A DNA stretch of 45,622 bases from an uncultured Faecalibacterium sp. (GTDB lineage Bacteria > Bacillota > Clostridia > Oscillospirales > Ruminococcaceae), in contig CAKTEM010000020.1 in assembly GCA_934548045.1 (NCBI GenBank), forward strand, positions 1 through 45,622, in the 5' to 3' direction. Of this stretch, positions 15,238-24,082 are shown in pieces (the stretch's first letter is position 1; every line of letters begins with the position of its first letter). Under the pieces are notes generated by a model. It saw nothing but the letters and a program-made list of their open reading frames with translations, had not been told where the DNA came from and ran no database searches. The position numbers and the translations under genes are program-made.

Positions 15238-16200
15238 TTACATTGCAAACTGCACGGTGCAGAAAGCTGCATAGATGCAGAGCAGCAGGATGCCCTGCCA
15301 ACGGGAGAGCTTGCCCTTGAGCAGAGCCGGAACGGTCAGAATGAGCATGACGGCCCACATGACCGGGATATCCATCACGAGGGAAGCGTTCATGCCGAAG
15401 AGGGTGGACTCCTGCGGAATACTGAACGGTGCGAGCGAGACGGAAACGCCGCTGACAAGGACGAGATTGAAGACGTTCGCGCCGATGACGTTGCCCAGAG
15501 ACAACGCGCCGTGGCCCTTTGCCAGCGAGGTGATGGCGGTGACGAGTTCGGGCAGGGAAGTGCCGAGTGCAACGAAGGTCAGTGCGATGACGGACTCGGG
15601 AACACCCAGAGCCTGTGCGATGAGGGTGCCGTTATTGACCAGCAGGTTCGCGCCGACGGCGATCAGGACAGCACCCACGACCAGCAGGCCGATGTCCTTG
15701 CCGAGGGAGTTTTCGCCGCCCTCTTCCTCTTCTTCCTCGGGTTCGGGAGCGTTTTTCATCGCCAGAATGTTGCAGACGATGTAGGCGACGAACATTGCCA
15801 GCAGGATGAAACCGATGGGGCGGCTGAAGTAACCGGTAGTGTAGGCGACACCAGTATAGATTCCAGCGGCCACGAAGAAGAACAGCACCGGAACACGCAG
15901 GCTCTTCGGGTCGACCTTGCCCGGGCGGACTGCGACGGTGATGGCGGCGATCAGAGCGGCATTGCAGATGACCGAGCCGATGGCGTTGCCGTAGGCGATC
16001 TCACCGTGGCCGGACAGGGCTGAAGTGGTGGAGACCATGACCTCGGGCAGAGTGGTGCCGATGGAAACGACGGTCGCGCCGATGAGCAGCTCCGGCACAT
16101 GGAACCGGCGTGCGATGCCGGTGGAACCATCCACGAACCAGTCGCCGCCCTTGATGAGGCAGAGCAGGCCGACGATGAACAACAAAATGGGGATCAGCAT
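15238..16200 (-). CDS. Cation antiporter of the Ca2+/Na+ exchanger (CaCA) family, probable Mn2+ exporter
   Basis: A 320-residue membrane protein with the two alpha-repeats of the CaCA superfamily: GATVVSIGTTLPEVMVS with GNAIGSV in the first half, ALTFVALGTSLPELVTAIT with GNVIGANVFN in the second. About 10 helices are split by an acidic cytoplasmic loop (EPEEEEEEGGE). It resembles YrbG-type exchangers, which move Ca2+ against Na+ or H+. A yybP-ykoY (Mn2+-sensing) riboswitch with an overlapping terminator precedes the gene, which makes Mn2+ export the better guess for its biological role. The ATG at 16200 has AAAGGAGAG 7 bases upstream; longer starts would fall inside the riboswitch leader. It ends against palindromic repeat R2. 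Confidence 0.92.
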   Translation of the reverse strand: MLIPILLFIVGLLCLIKGGDWFVDGSTGIARRFHVPELLIGATVVSIGTTLPEVMVSTTSALSGHGEIAYGNAIGSVICNAALIAAITVAVRPGKVDPKSLRVPVLFFFVAAGIYTGVAYTTGYFSRPIGFILLAMFVAYIVCNILAMKNAPEPEEEEEEGGENSLGKDIGLLVVGAVLIAVGANLLVNNGTLIAQALGVPESVIALTFVALGTSLPELVTAITSLAKGHGALSLGNVIGANVFNLVLVSGVSVSLAPFSIPQESTLFGMNASLVMDIPVMWAVMLILTVPALLKGKLSRWQGILLLCIYAAFCTVQFAM

Positions 16201-16243
16201 AAATTTCTCTCCTTTTGATTTGACGGGTGAATTTCTGGAGGAC

Positions 16244-16301
16244 AAAAAAGAGACCTTTATTACAGGCCCCTGTTCATAGGATGTTCTGTAATAAAAGTCT
16301 C
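16244..16301 (-). terminator. Riboswitch-controlled terminator
   Basis: A 16-base stem (GAGACTTTTATTACAG paired with CTGTAATAAAGGTCTC) followed on the minus strand by six T residues. Its 5' arm contains the 3' strand of the aptamer P1 helix (16291-16297), so ligand-stabilised P1 and the terminator exclude each other: an ON switch. Confidence 0.9.
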
Positions 16302-16400
16302 AAGCATTCGGCATTTTGCGGGCATTGCTGCCGGGGATGTCGCAAAAATGCAGCGCGTGCCTCAGCCAACGAAAAGGCCGCGCCCCTTACTCCCTTTTAT
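16291..16400 (-). ncRNA. yybP-ykoY (Mn2+) riboswitch aptamer
   Basis: Read on the minus strand, P1 pairs ATAAAAG (16400-16394) with CTTTTAT (16297-16291). The 5' side continues with GGGAGTA and the 3' side is preceded by GAGA, matching the conserved L1 features of the yybP-ykoY class. An internal arm pairs TTTTGCG with CGCAAAA around an asymmetric bulge and a GGCA/TGCC tip, corresponding to P3/L3. The class senses Mn2+ and turns on efflux genes. Recognition is by eye; an Rfam covariance-model search would settle it. Confidence 0.82.
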
Positions 16401-16409
16401 CCGAGGAGT

Positions 16410-16438
16410 AGTATACTAGATTCAGGCAGGAAAAGCAA
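16410..16438 (-). promoter_or_regulatory. Promoter of the riboswitch-antiporter transcript
   Basis: On the minus strand, -35 TTGCTT (16433-16438) and -10 TATACT (16410-16415) are exactly 17 bases apart. The start point falls just before the first base of the aptamer. Confidence 0.8.
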
Positions 16439-16453
16439 GCGAAATCGAAAATT

Positions 16454-17752
16454 TTACTCCGCCTTTGCTACTTTTTTCGCGTTCGGGTAGATGCGCTCCA
16501 TCCGGCTGTTGTCGAAATGCTCGTCCAGATAGACCTCGAAATCGTTGGATGCCTCGACGCCGCTGGTACGGGCGTCATACCGCGCCAGCGCAAAGGCTGA
16601 AAGGGTCATGTTGACCGCCATGAAAATGGCGAGAAGAATCGTCATCCACGGTTTGACCCGGTGCCGGACTTTCGCCATGAGCTTTGCGACCAGAGGGTAG
16701 CCATGCCGCAGCCAAACCACCGCCGCAATGCCCCAGAAAAAGCAGTACAGCAGGTTGATGCGTCCGCCGAGGTTGAATTTGAAACCGCTGTAATCCCAGA
16801 AGACCACGCCGAACAGCAGCTCACCGACCGCACTGCACACATACTCGTATGCGCCGCCCATGATGACGCCGAAGCAGAAGATGGAGCGGTCACTCTTGTG
16901 TTCGCTGTTTCGTAACAGGACGGTGGACAGCACCAGCGCAAGACCCCAGACGACGCTGAACGGACCCCAGACCAGACTGGAACGGCTCATCCAGACCCCG
17001 GCGGTGATGCGGCAAAAAATCGTCTCGACCACATCGCCGAGGAAGGCCCCGATGACGAAGAGCCAGAGCAGGTCTGCAAAGCTGATGCTCTTTTCGGCGG
17101 AGGTCGTCGGCTCTGGCCGGGCAGCTTCCGGGTAGGCACGCTGGATGCGCTTCTCGACGCTGGCACTGATTTTCTGCTGCAGGCGGCCGGAACGTTTGCT
17201 CAGCTCAACGTTCAGCTGTTCCAGATGGGGATGCTTGGCCGCGTACCGCCCGACTACGACCGCGGAACCGATCTGGTCAAGGATTGCAATTGCCATCGCC
17301 GCCCAGACTGCCGGGTGCAGCAGCCACGCCGGGATGAGCAGGCAGAGCCGGAGCAGCAGGTCGTTGCCCCAGAGGATGCAGACCATGCCCAGCAGACCCC
17401 AGAGAACGGAGTATTGCAGGCAGATATAGCCGTCGATGTTGAACTTTTTGTCCGAGTAATCCCACCACCGGCGGTGATGGACGCGCTCGAGCAGTTTTGC
17501 CGTCACCCACTCGACGACCGTTGCAATCAGAAAACTTCCGAAGAACAGCGCGATTGGATTCGTCCGCAGGTCAGCCAGACCGACGGACATCAGGACGGCT
17601 GCCGTGCCGTAAACGAAGCAGAACGGGCCGGATGCCGCACCGCGGTTGGTGAAACGCCGCCCCTTGATGGTGGCAACGACCGTTTCACCGACCCAGCCCA
17701 GAAACGAATAGACCAGATAAATAACGCTCAGAGTGTAAAAATTCAGTTCCAT
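16454..17752 (-). CDS. Putative ABC-transporter type IV (CmpB-like) membrane protein, duplicated domain
   Basis: A 432-residue membrane protein made of two tandem copies of the family usually called 'putative ABC-transporter type IV' (CmpB-like). The first copy covers about residues 5-150 (SVIYLVYSFLGWVGETVVAT ... RWWDYSDKKFNIDGYICLQY), the second about 220-380 (LWLFVIGAFLGDVVETIFCR ... VFWDYSGFKFNLGGRINLLY). Each copy repeats the pattern G-E/D-x2-E-T and W-D-Y-S-x-K/G-x-F-N. A charged segment of about 50 residues joins them. No transport activity has been established for the family as far as I know. The ATG at 17752 is preceded by AAGGAGAAC; upstream in-frame codons cross a terminator and were rejected. 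It is a monocistronic gene with no ABC ATPase beside it. Confidence 0.82.
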   Translation of the reverse strand: MELNFYTLSVIYLVYSFLGWVGETVVATIKGRRFTNRGAASGPFCFVYGTAAVLMSVGLADLRTNPIALFFGSFLIATVVEWVTAKLLERVHHRRWWDYSDKKFNIDGYICLQYSVLWGLLGMVCILWGNDLLLRLCLLIPAWLLHPAVWAAMAIAILDQIGSAVVVGRYAAKHPHLEQLNVELSKRSGRLQQKISASVEKRIQRAYPEAARPEPTTSAEKSISFADLLWLFVIGAFLGDVVETIFCRITAGVWMSRSSLVWGPFSVVWGLALVLSTVLLRNSEHKSDRSIFCFGVIMGGAYEYVCSAVGELLFGVVFWDYSGFKFNLGGRINLLYCFFWGIAAVVWLRHGYPLVAKLMAKVRHRVKPWMTILLAIFMAVNMTLSAFALARYDARTSGVEASNDFEVYLDEHFDNSRMERIYPNAKKVAKAE

Positions 17753-17855
17753 GTGGTTCTCCTTTCCGAGAAACTGTCTCCAGTATATTCGATTCTGCCC
17801 CGTTGCACAAGCGTTCTTGAAAATTTTTGCGATGGATGCGATGAAAAAACAAAAA

Positions 17856-17908
17856 GCCCTGCGGCCCGGGTACATCCGGCAAAAGCCGTGTATCCAGACC
17901 GCAAGGCC
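17856..17908 (-). terminator. Terminator of the fucO-like gene
   Basis: A long imperfect hairpin, arms 17856-17880 and 17885-17908, with loop AAAA, followed on the minus strand by a T-rich stretch. One arm shares the core GGTCTGGATACACGGC with the terminator at 36858-36925 in slightly diverged form. Confidence 0.75.
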
Positions 17909-17945
17909 CAATTGTTTATATTAGGAGCGAAAACTTATCCGACAT

Positions 17946-18000
17946 GCCAAGGCCTCTCCCTTTGGGAGAGGTGGCAAAGCGTCAGCTTTGACGGAGAGGG
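17946..18000 (-). repeat. Stop-codon-abutting palindromic repeat, copy R3
   Basis: Read from the dehydrogenase stop codon (TAA, 18003-18001) the repeat starts at the next base with CCCTCTCCGTC. It continues with a small hairpin AAAGC/GCTTT and the larger CCTCTCCC/GGGAGAGG, and ends in CCTTGGC. Confidence 0.85.
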
Positions 18001-19149
18001 TTACAGCTGGCTCTTATACAGCTCGACGATCTCTTCCACGCTGGTATCACGGGGGTTGCCCGGACGGCAGGCGTCTGCATAAGCGGACTCAGCGAGGAAC
18101 TGGATATCCTCTTCCTTCAGGATGCCCTTCAGGTTGGTGGGGATGCCGACATCAGCAGAAAGCTGCTTGACAGCGGCGATGGTTGCATCTGCAGCCTGTG
18201 CGTCGTTCATCTCGTCGATGCCCTTGACGCCCATTGCCTTGCCGACGGCGCGGTAACGTTCACCAGCGACGCTCTTGTTGTACTCCAGACCCACCGGCAG
18301 CAGGATGGCGCAGGCCACGCCGTGCGGAGTGTCATACAGAGCGGACAGGCCGTGTGCCATGGAGTGGACAATGCCCAGACCAACGTTCGAGAAGCCCATA
18401 CCGGCAATGTACTCGCCCAGAGCCATACCCTCGCGGCCTTCCGGAGTGTTCTGGACAGCACCGCGCAGGTTCTCGCTGATGAGCTTGATGGCTTCCAGAT
18501 GGAACATATCGGAGATGGTGCAGTGGCCCTTGGTGATGTAGCCCTCGATGGCATGGGTCAGAGCGTCCATACCGGTGGCAGCGGTCAGGCCCTTGGGCAT
18601 GGAAGCCATCATATCGGGGTCAACAACTGCGATCTCGGGAATATCGTTGGTGTCGACGCAGACGAATTTGCGCTTCTTCTCGACATCGGTGATGACGTAG
18701 TTGATGGTAACTTCCGCAGCGGTACCGGCAGTGGTGGGAACTGCGATGGTGAAGACTGCGTGCTTCTTGGTGGGAGCAACACCTTCCAGAGAACGGACAT
18801 CCGCGAACTCGGGGTTGTTGATGATGATGCCGATGGCCTTTGCAGTGTCCATGGAGGAGCCGCCGCCGATGGCTACGATGCAGTCTGCCTCAGCAGCCTT
18901 GAATGCAGCCACGCCATCCTGCACGTTGGCGATGGTGGGGTTGGGCTTGATCTCGCTGTAAACGCTGTAAGTGAAGTTTGCAGCATCCAGCAGGTCGGTG
19001 ACCTTCTTGGTGACGCCGAACTTGATCAGGTCGGGGTCAGAGCAGACGAAAGCCTTCTTGTAGCCGCGAGCAGTCAGCTCGGGAACGATGTTCTCGATGG
19101 CACCGTGGCCATGGTAAGAAATGCTGTTCAGAACAATACGATCAGCCAT
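18001..19149 (-). CDS. fucO: Iron-containing alcohol dehydrogenase, lactaldehyde reductase type
   Basis: A 382-residue group III (Fe-dependent) alcohol dehydrogenase closely resembling E. coli FucO along its whole length, including TTAGTAAEVTINYVITDVEK and GYITKGHC. Metal ligands are Asp195, His199, His262 and His276, and the NAD-binding motif GGGSSMD is at 95-101. FucO reduces L-lactaldehyde, from fucose or rhamnose breakdown, to 1,2-propanediol with NADH; close relatives act on other short aldehydes and diols, so the substrate is likely rather than certain. No fucose or rhamnose genes adjoin. It is divergent from glycerol kinase across 246 bases. It ends exactly at palindromic repeat R3 and is followed by a terminator. 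Confidence 0.9.
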   Translation of the reverse strand: MADRIVLNSISYHGHGAIENIVPELTARGYKKAFVCSDPDLIKFGVTKKVTDLLDAANFTYSVYSEIKPNPTIANVQDGVAAFKAAEADCIVAIGGGSSMDTAKAIGIIINNPEFADVRSLEGVAPTKKHAVFTIAVPTTAGTAAEVTINYVITDVEKKRKFVCVDTNDIPEIAVVDPDMMASMPKGLTAATGMDALTHAIEGYITKGHCTISDMFHLEAIKLISENLRGAVQNTPEGREGMALGEYIAGMGFSNVGLGIVHSMAHGLSALYDTPHGVACAILLPVGLEYNKSVAGERYRAVGKAMGVKGIDEMNDAQAADATIAAVKQLSADVGIPTNLKGILKEEDIQFLAESAYADACRPGNPRDTSVEEIVELYKSQL

Positions 19150-19334
19150 AATATTTTTCCTCCCGAAATCTCTCTTTTGTTCGTCTTCGGCGAACGTTTC
19201 TAAAGATACTTTACCATATCGTTAAAAATCATTCAATGTCAAATTCTTATGATTTTGATGAAATTTTTATATCGTGTAAAAAATTTGTGACAAAAACTGT
19301 GTAGATTGTACAGCAAAAAGAGGTGACTTCCGGC

Positions 19335-19363
19335 TTTTCATCCGGTGCGAAGTCTGTTATACT
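19335..19363 (+). promoter_or_regulatory. Probable promoter of glpK
   Basis: -10 TATACT (19358-19363) with a weak -35 TTTTCA (19335-19340) 17 bases upstream. An interrupted inverted repeat (GACTTC...GAAGTC, 19325-19354) overlaps the spacer and could be an operator. The rest of the AT-rich gap 19150-19334 must hold the divergent dehydrogenase promoter, but I cannot place it with confidence. Confidence 0.5.
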
Positions 19364-19395
19364 GAAACCAAATGATTTCAGGAGGGAAACTTTTT

Positions 19396-20883
<1,488 letters not shown>

Positions 20884-20893
20884 AATTAGCATA

Positions 20894-20935
20894 GAAAAGC
20901 AGGAACCCGTCAGTTTTGACGGGTTCCTGCTTTTC
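20894..20935. terminator. Bidirectional terminator between glpK and SGNH gene
   Basis: A perfect 19-base stem (GAAAAGCAGGAACCCGTCA and its complement) with a 4-base loop. T-rich flanks on both strands suit termination of both convergent genes. Confidence 0.92.
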
Positions 20936-20941
20936 TGTGTT

Positions 20942-22174
20942 TTACTTATTTTTGATATCGTCGCTGATCGCCTTAGAGATCTGGCGTGCGATGTACTTGT
21001 GGCCGGAAACGGTCGGGTGGCCGTCCAGCTCGGTCTTGGTGTAGGGGATGGAAACGTAGGTCAGGCCGTAGACGCTTGCCAGCTCCTTCTCATACTTGTT
21101 CATCTTGTTGAAGTACTTCGTCCAGCAGGAGATGAGCGGAACCGGGTTGGTGTAGCCGATGAGCAGGATCTGTGCGTCCGGGTTGAGCTTGCGGATCTCT
21201 TCCACGATGAGACGCAGGTTCTCGCTTGCAGTGGGATAAGCATCGTTGCAGATCTGGCCCATGCCGTAGGTCAGCAGCTTCCAGGTCGCATTGACTTCAG
21301 CAGTCGTCAGCTTGTACTTGTTCAGGCTCTTTGCCAGCGCGCTGAAACCGGCTGCGGTGCGCAGGTCGCCGCTCAGGATGATGGAAGCAGCCTCTTCGGT
21401 CTTCCAGTTGGTCGCGTTGCCAAGGCCGACGATGCAGGGAACCAGAGCGTCGTTTGAGCCAATCTGGATTGAAATGACGTCAGCGGACTTGATGTACTCG
21501 CGCATCTGCGGATAGTTGTACTCGCAGCCGGACAGCATGTTCATGCCGTTCATCTTGCCGTCGCGCAGCAGCTCGACGAGGTCGTTGCTCATCAGAGCAG
21601 GCAGGCCGAGGTTGATGGCGTGGTCACGGTCGAGGTCAAAGGTCTTGGCGACCTGACCGACATAGCACTGTTCCGGATAGCCCTTGAAGTTGGACGCAAC
21701 ATCGACGCCGACCATCGAGGTGCCGTGTTCCATGGTGACAAGGCCGACACCGGAGCAGATGCTGTCGCCCAGTGCTACGTAAGTGAAGCCGTTGCCTTTC
21801 TCTTCTTCCACTTCGGCAGTGTCAGTCTCTTTGCTCGTTTCTGTCGTTTCGGTTTTGCTGGCAGAGCTGGCGTCGTCACTTTTCGATTGGTCCTTCGGTT
21901 CCTCCGTCTTGGAAGAAGCCGAACTGTCGGAAGAGGAGCTGCTCTCACTGGAAGCGGAGGGCAGAACGATGACGATGTTGTCAGAAGAAGATGCGTTCTC
22001 TTCCTCCACAGCGGAGTCCGCAGGAACTTCCGCTTCCGTTTCAGGAGCGATTTCCACGGTTTCTTCCGGCGCGGTCTCCGGCAGAGCATCCGTCTCGGCC
22101 GCAAAAGCAGGGATGCTCAGGGTCGAGAAGATCAGCGCGGCGGAAAGCACCAGACTGATAACTTTCTTTCTCAT
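20942..22174 (-). CDS. Secreted SGNH/GDSL-family hydrolase
   Basis: A 410-residue exported protein. The signal peptide (about residues 1-25, ending SIPAFAAE) is followed by a low-complexity stretch rich in Glu, Ser and Thr (about 26-125) that looks like a cell-wall-spanning linker. An SGNH hydrolase domain follows (about 130-405), with block I GDSICSG (nucleophile Ser), the GxND block as GSNDALV, and the closing catalytic Asp/His in DGHPTVSGH. Such enzymes remove acyl groups from lipids, glycans or wall polymers; the substrate is unknown. It starts 22 bases after the acyl-CoA synthetase gene and shares its transcript, which hints at acyl-ester metabolism at the surface. That link is only contextual. 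Confidence 0.9.
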   Translation of the reverse strand: MRKKVISLVLSAALIFSTLSIPAFAAETDALPETAPEETVEIAPETEAEVPADSAVEEENASSSDNIVIVLPSASSESSSSSDSSASSKTEEPKDQSKSDDASSASKTETTETSKETDTAEVEEEKGNGFTYVALGDSICSGVGLVTMEHGTSMVGVDVASNFKGYPEQCYVGQVAKTFDLDRDHAINLGLPALMSNDLVELLRDGKMNGMNMLSGCEYNYPQMREYIKSADVISIQIGSNDALVPCIVGLGNATNWKTEEAASIILSGDLRTAAGFSALAKSLNKYKLTTAEVNATWKLLTYGMGQICNDAYPTASENLRLIVEEIRKLNPDAQILLIGYTNPVPLISCWTKYFNKMNKYEKELASVYGLTYVSIPYTKTELDGHPTVSGHKYIARQISKAISDDIKNK

Positions 22175-22196
22175 GATAAAGATTCCTTTCTACACA

Positions 22197-23930
22197 TCAA
22201 TAATCGCGAGGAGTGATCTCCTGTTCGAGCTTGCGGTAGTCGAACTTGGCCGCCGGAGTCAGCGGCATTTCAGACAGGAATTTGTAGGCGACGGGCTGGA
22301 CGTATTCGGGCAGTTTCTCGGCACACATCTGGCGCAGTTCCGTCATGATCTGCTTCTTTTTCTTGGGCGAGACCTGCTGCGTCAGCACGACGTAAACGAA
22401 AGGCAGACGGCCCTGCACATGGTCTTTGTCGACACAGCCGACCACCGAACACTGATGAACGGCCGGGTGCTGGCTGATGACGTTCTCGATCATGGACGGG
22501 AAGATCTTGAAACCGTCGTGGCGGATGATGAGCCGCTTGATGCGAGAATCGAGGAAGACATAGCCGTCCTCGTCCATGTAGCCGATATCGCCGGTGTGAA
22601 CCCAGACACGGCCGTCGGGATGCTTGCGCAAGATCATCGCCGTCTCATCGGGTTTGTTGTAGTAGCCCTTCATGGTGCCGGGGCCGGAGATACAGAGTTC
22701 ACCGCGCTGGCCGATGGGAAGCTCTTTGTCAGTACCCGGCTCAAAGACGGATACCAGCGTGTTCGCGAGCGGCAGGCCGACACTGCCCGGCTTGTTGTTG
22801 AAACCGGCAGCTGCGGTCGCGGCCGAGGAGACCTCGGTCATGCCGTAGCCCTTTGCCAGCGGATACTGAACGCCGTGTTCCTTGAGAAAGTGGTTGACCG
22901 TCTCTTCCGCGCCCAGTGCGATGGCGTCACCACCAGCGGCATAGTTGCGGATGAAGGACAGGCCTTTGTCTTTCAGCTTGGGGTCAGCGGCAATCTGCTG
23001 ATAGTGTGCCGGAACGCCGAACATGTGTTCCGGACGGTGCTTCAGGATCAGGCTTCCCAGCTTTGCCGGGTCGAGGTTGGGGATGATAACGACTTTCAAG
23101 CCCAGCACCAGCGGCAGATGGACACCGCAGGCATAGCCGTAGGCGATAAACGGCGGCATGATGTTCATCAGCTTCTGCCCACGGCAGAACAGCTGCTCGT
23201 ATGCGCCAAACTGCTGGGCGATGGAGTTGAAGTTCCGGTCGGTCAGCATGACGCCCTTGGGGGAACCGGTGGTGCCGCCGGTGTGGACGACCACACAGCA
23301 ATGCTCCGGGTCATAAGGCTCGGCGGCAGTGCTGGCATTCTTGCCGTCTTTTATCATCTGCTTCCAATGGATGACATTGGACTTATAGTGATTCAGGTCG
23401 GGGGTCGACAGCTTGTAGCCGATGGACATCGCCAGCGGCAGGGAGTCCGCCGGGGAGAGGACGACCACATGCTCGACATGGGTGCGCTTCGCGGCCTGAC
23501 GGCAGCGTTCGTAGACGACGTTCAGGCAGATGAGGATGTGGGAGTCGACTTCCTCGATGTATTCCCGGATACCCTCCTCGCTGTAACGGGGGTCGACGAG
23601 ATTCAGCGATGCACCGATCAGATCGGCGGCATAGAACGCATAGATGACCTCGGGGGTCATAACGCTGACGACGGTCGCAATGTCGCCTTTTTTCATGCCC
23701 AGCGCACGGAACGCCGCGGCAGTCTTTTTGACATTCACGATGAAGTCGGCATAGGTGATCTTTCGGCCATAATATTCCAGCGCAACACTTCCCAGATGCT
23801 TCTGGTTCTGCTGACAGACAAACTCGAAGGCGGAGCAGTCCGGCAGGGTCTGCCCGACGAACTTCGGGTCGTAATATTTCAGCCAGGGCTGCTCCTGAGA
23901 AGCGTAGCGGACATTCTGTTCAGTTGTCAT
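22197..23930 (-). CDS. Acyl-CoA synthetase / AMP-dependent ligase
   Basis: A 577-residue adenylate-forming enzyme. Core motifs in order: A3 phosphate loop VHTGGTTGSPKGVMLT (about residue 217), A5 YGMTE (about 361), A7 HTGDIGYMDEDGY, A8 hinge RIKRLIIRHDGFKIFPSMIE, and the A10 lysine in TPAAKFDYRKLE. These enzymes activate a carboxylic acid to acyl-AMP and normally pass it to CoA. The A8 segment (IIRHDGFKI in place of the usual IIVSGYNI) and the many residues between A5 and A8 match the acyl-CoA synthetase class, but the acid cannot be named. No carrier-protein or condensation domain is present. The gene is first of a two-gene operon with the SGNH hydrolase under a consensus promoter at 24013-24041. 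Confidence 0.9.
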   Translation of the reverse strand: MTTEQNVRYASQEQPWLKYYDPKFVGQTLPDCSAFEFVCQQNQKHLGSVALEYYGRKITYADFIVNVKKTAAAFRALGMKKGDIATVVSVMTPEVIYAFYAADLIGASLNLVDPRYSEEGIREYIEEVDSHILICLNVVYERCRQAAKRTHVEHVVVLSPADSLPLAMSIGYKLSTPDLNHYKSNVIHWKQMIKDGKNASTAAEPYDPEHCCVVVHTGGTTGSPKGVMLTDRNFNSIAQQFGAYEQLFCRGQKLMNIMPPFIAYGYACGVHLPLVLGLKVVIIPNLDPAKLGSLILKHRPEHMFGVPAHYQQIAADPKLKDKGLSFIRNYAAGGDAIALGAEETVNHFLKEHGVQYPLAKGYGMTEVSSAATAAAGFNNKPGSVGLPLANTLVSVFEPGTDKELPIGQRGELCISGPGTMKGYYNKPDETAMILRKHPDGRVWVHTGDIGYMDEDGYVFLDSRIKRLIIRHDGFKIFPSMIENVISQHPAVHQCSVVGCVDKDHVQGRLPFVYVVLTQQVSPKKKKQIMTELRQMCAEKLPEYVQPVAYKFLSEMPLTPAAKFDYRKLEQEITPRDY

Positions 23931-24012
23931 GGTTTTTCATTCCTTTGTTTTAGAGAGTCGGTGTTTTTGGCATCAGGCTCTTTGTGAAAAAGATACGCAA
24001 GGATACAACAGT

Positions 24013-24041
24013 ATTGTAGTAGTCCACCGCAGAAATGTCAA
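24013..24041 (-). promoter_or_regulatory. Promoter of acyl-CoA synthetase/SGNH operon
   Basis: On the minus strand, consensus -35 TTGACA (24036-24041) and -10 TACAAT (24013-24018) are 17 bases apart. The -10 overlaps a small palindrome (TACAA-TACTG-TTGTA), a possible operator. The promoter lies 40 bases downstream of the ferredoxin gene stop with no terminator between. Confidence 0.8.
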
Positions 24042-24082
24042 TGAACAGCAAGTGAAAGATGCCAAAATATGCAGGAAAAAGT

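Noticed and set aside
17753..17911. N-terminal extension of the CmpB-like protein
   Set aside because: It would translate through a terminator hairpin. The ATG at 17752 has AAGGAG directly upstream and starts at the conserved first helix.
21783..23987. A 734-codon plus-strand frame opposite the SGNH and acyl-CoA synthetase genes
   Set aside because: It spans two real genes and their gap in antisense; no ribosome binding site and no recognisable domain.
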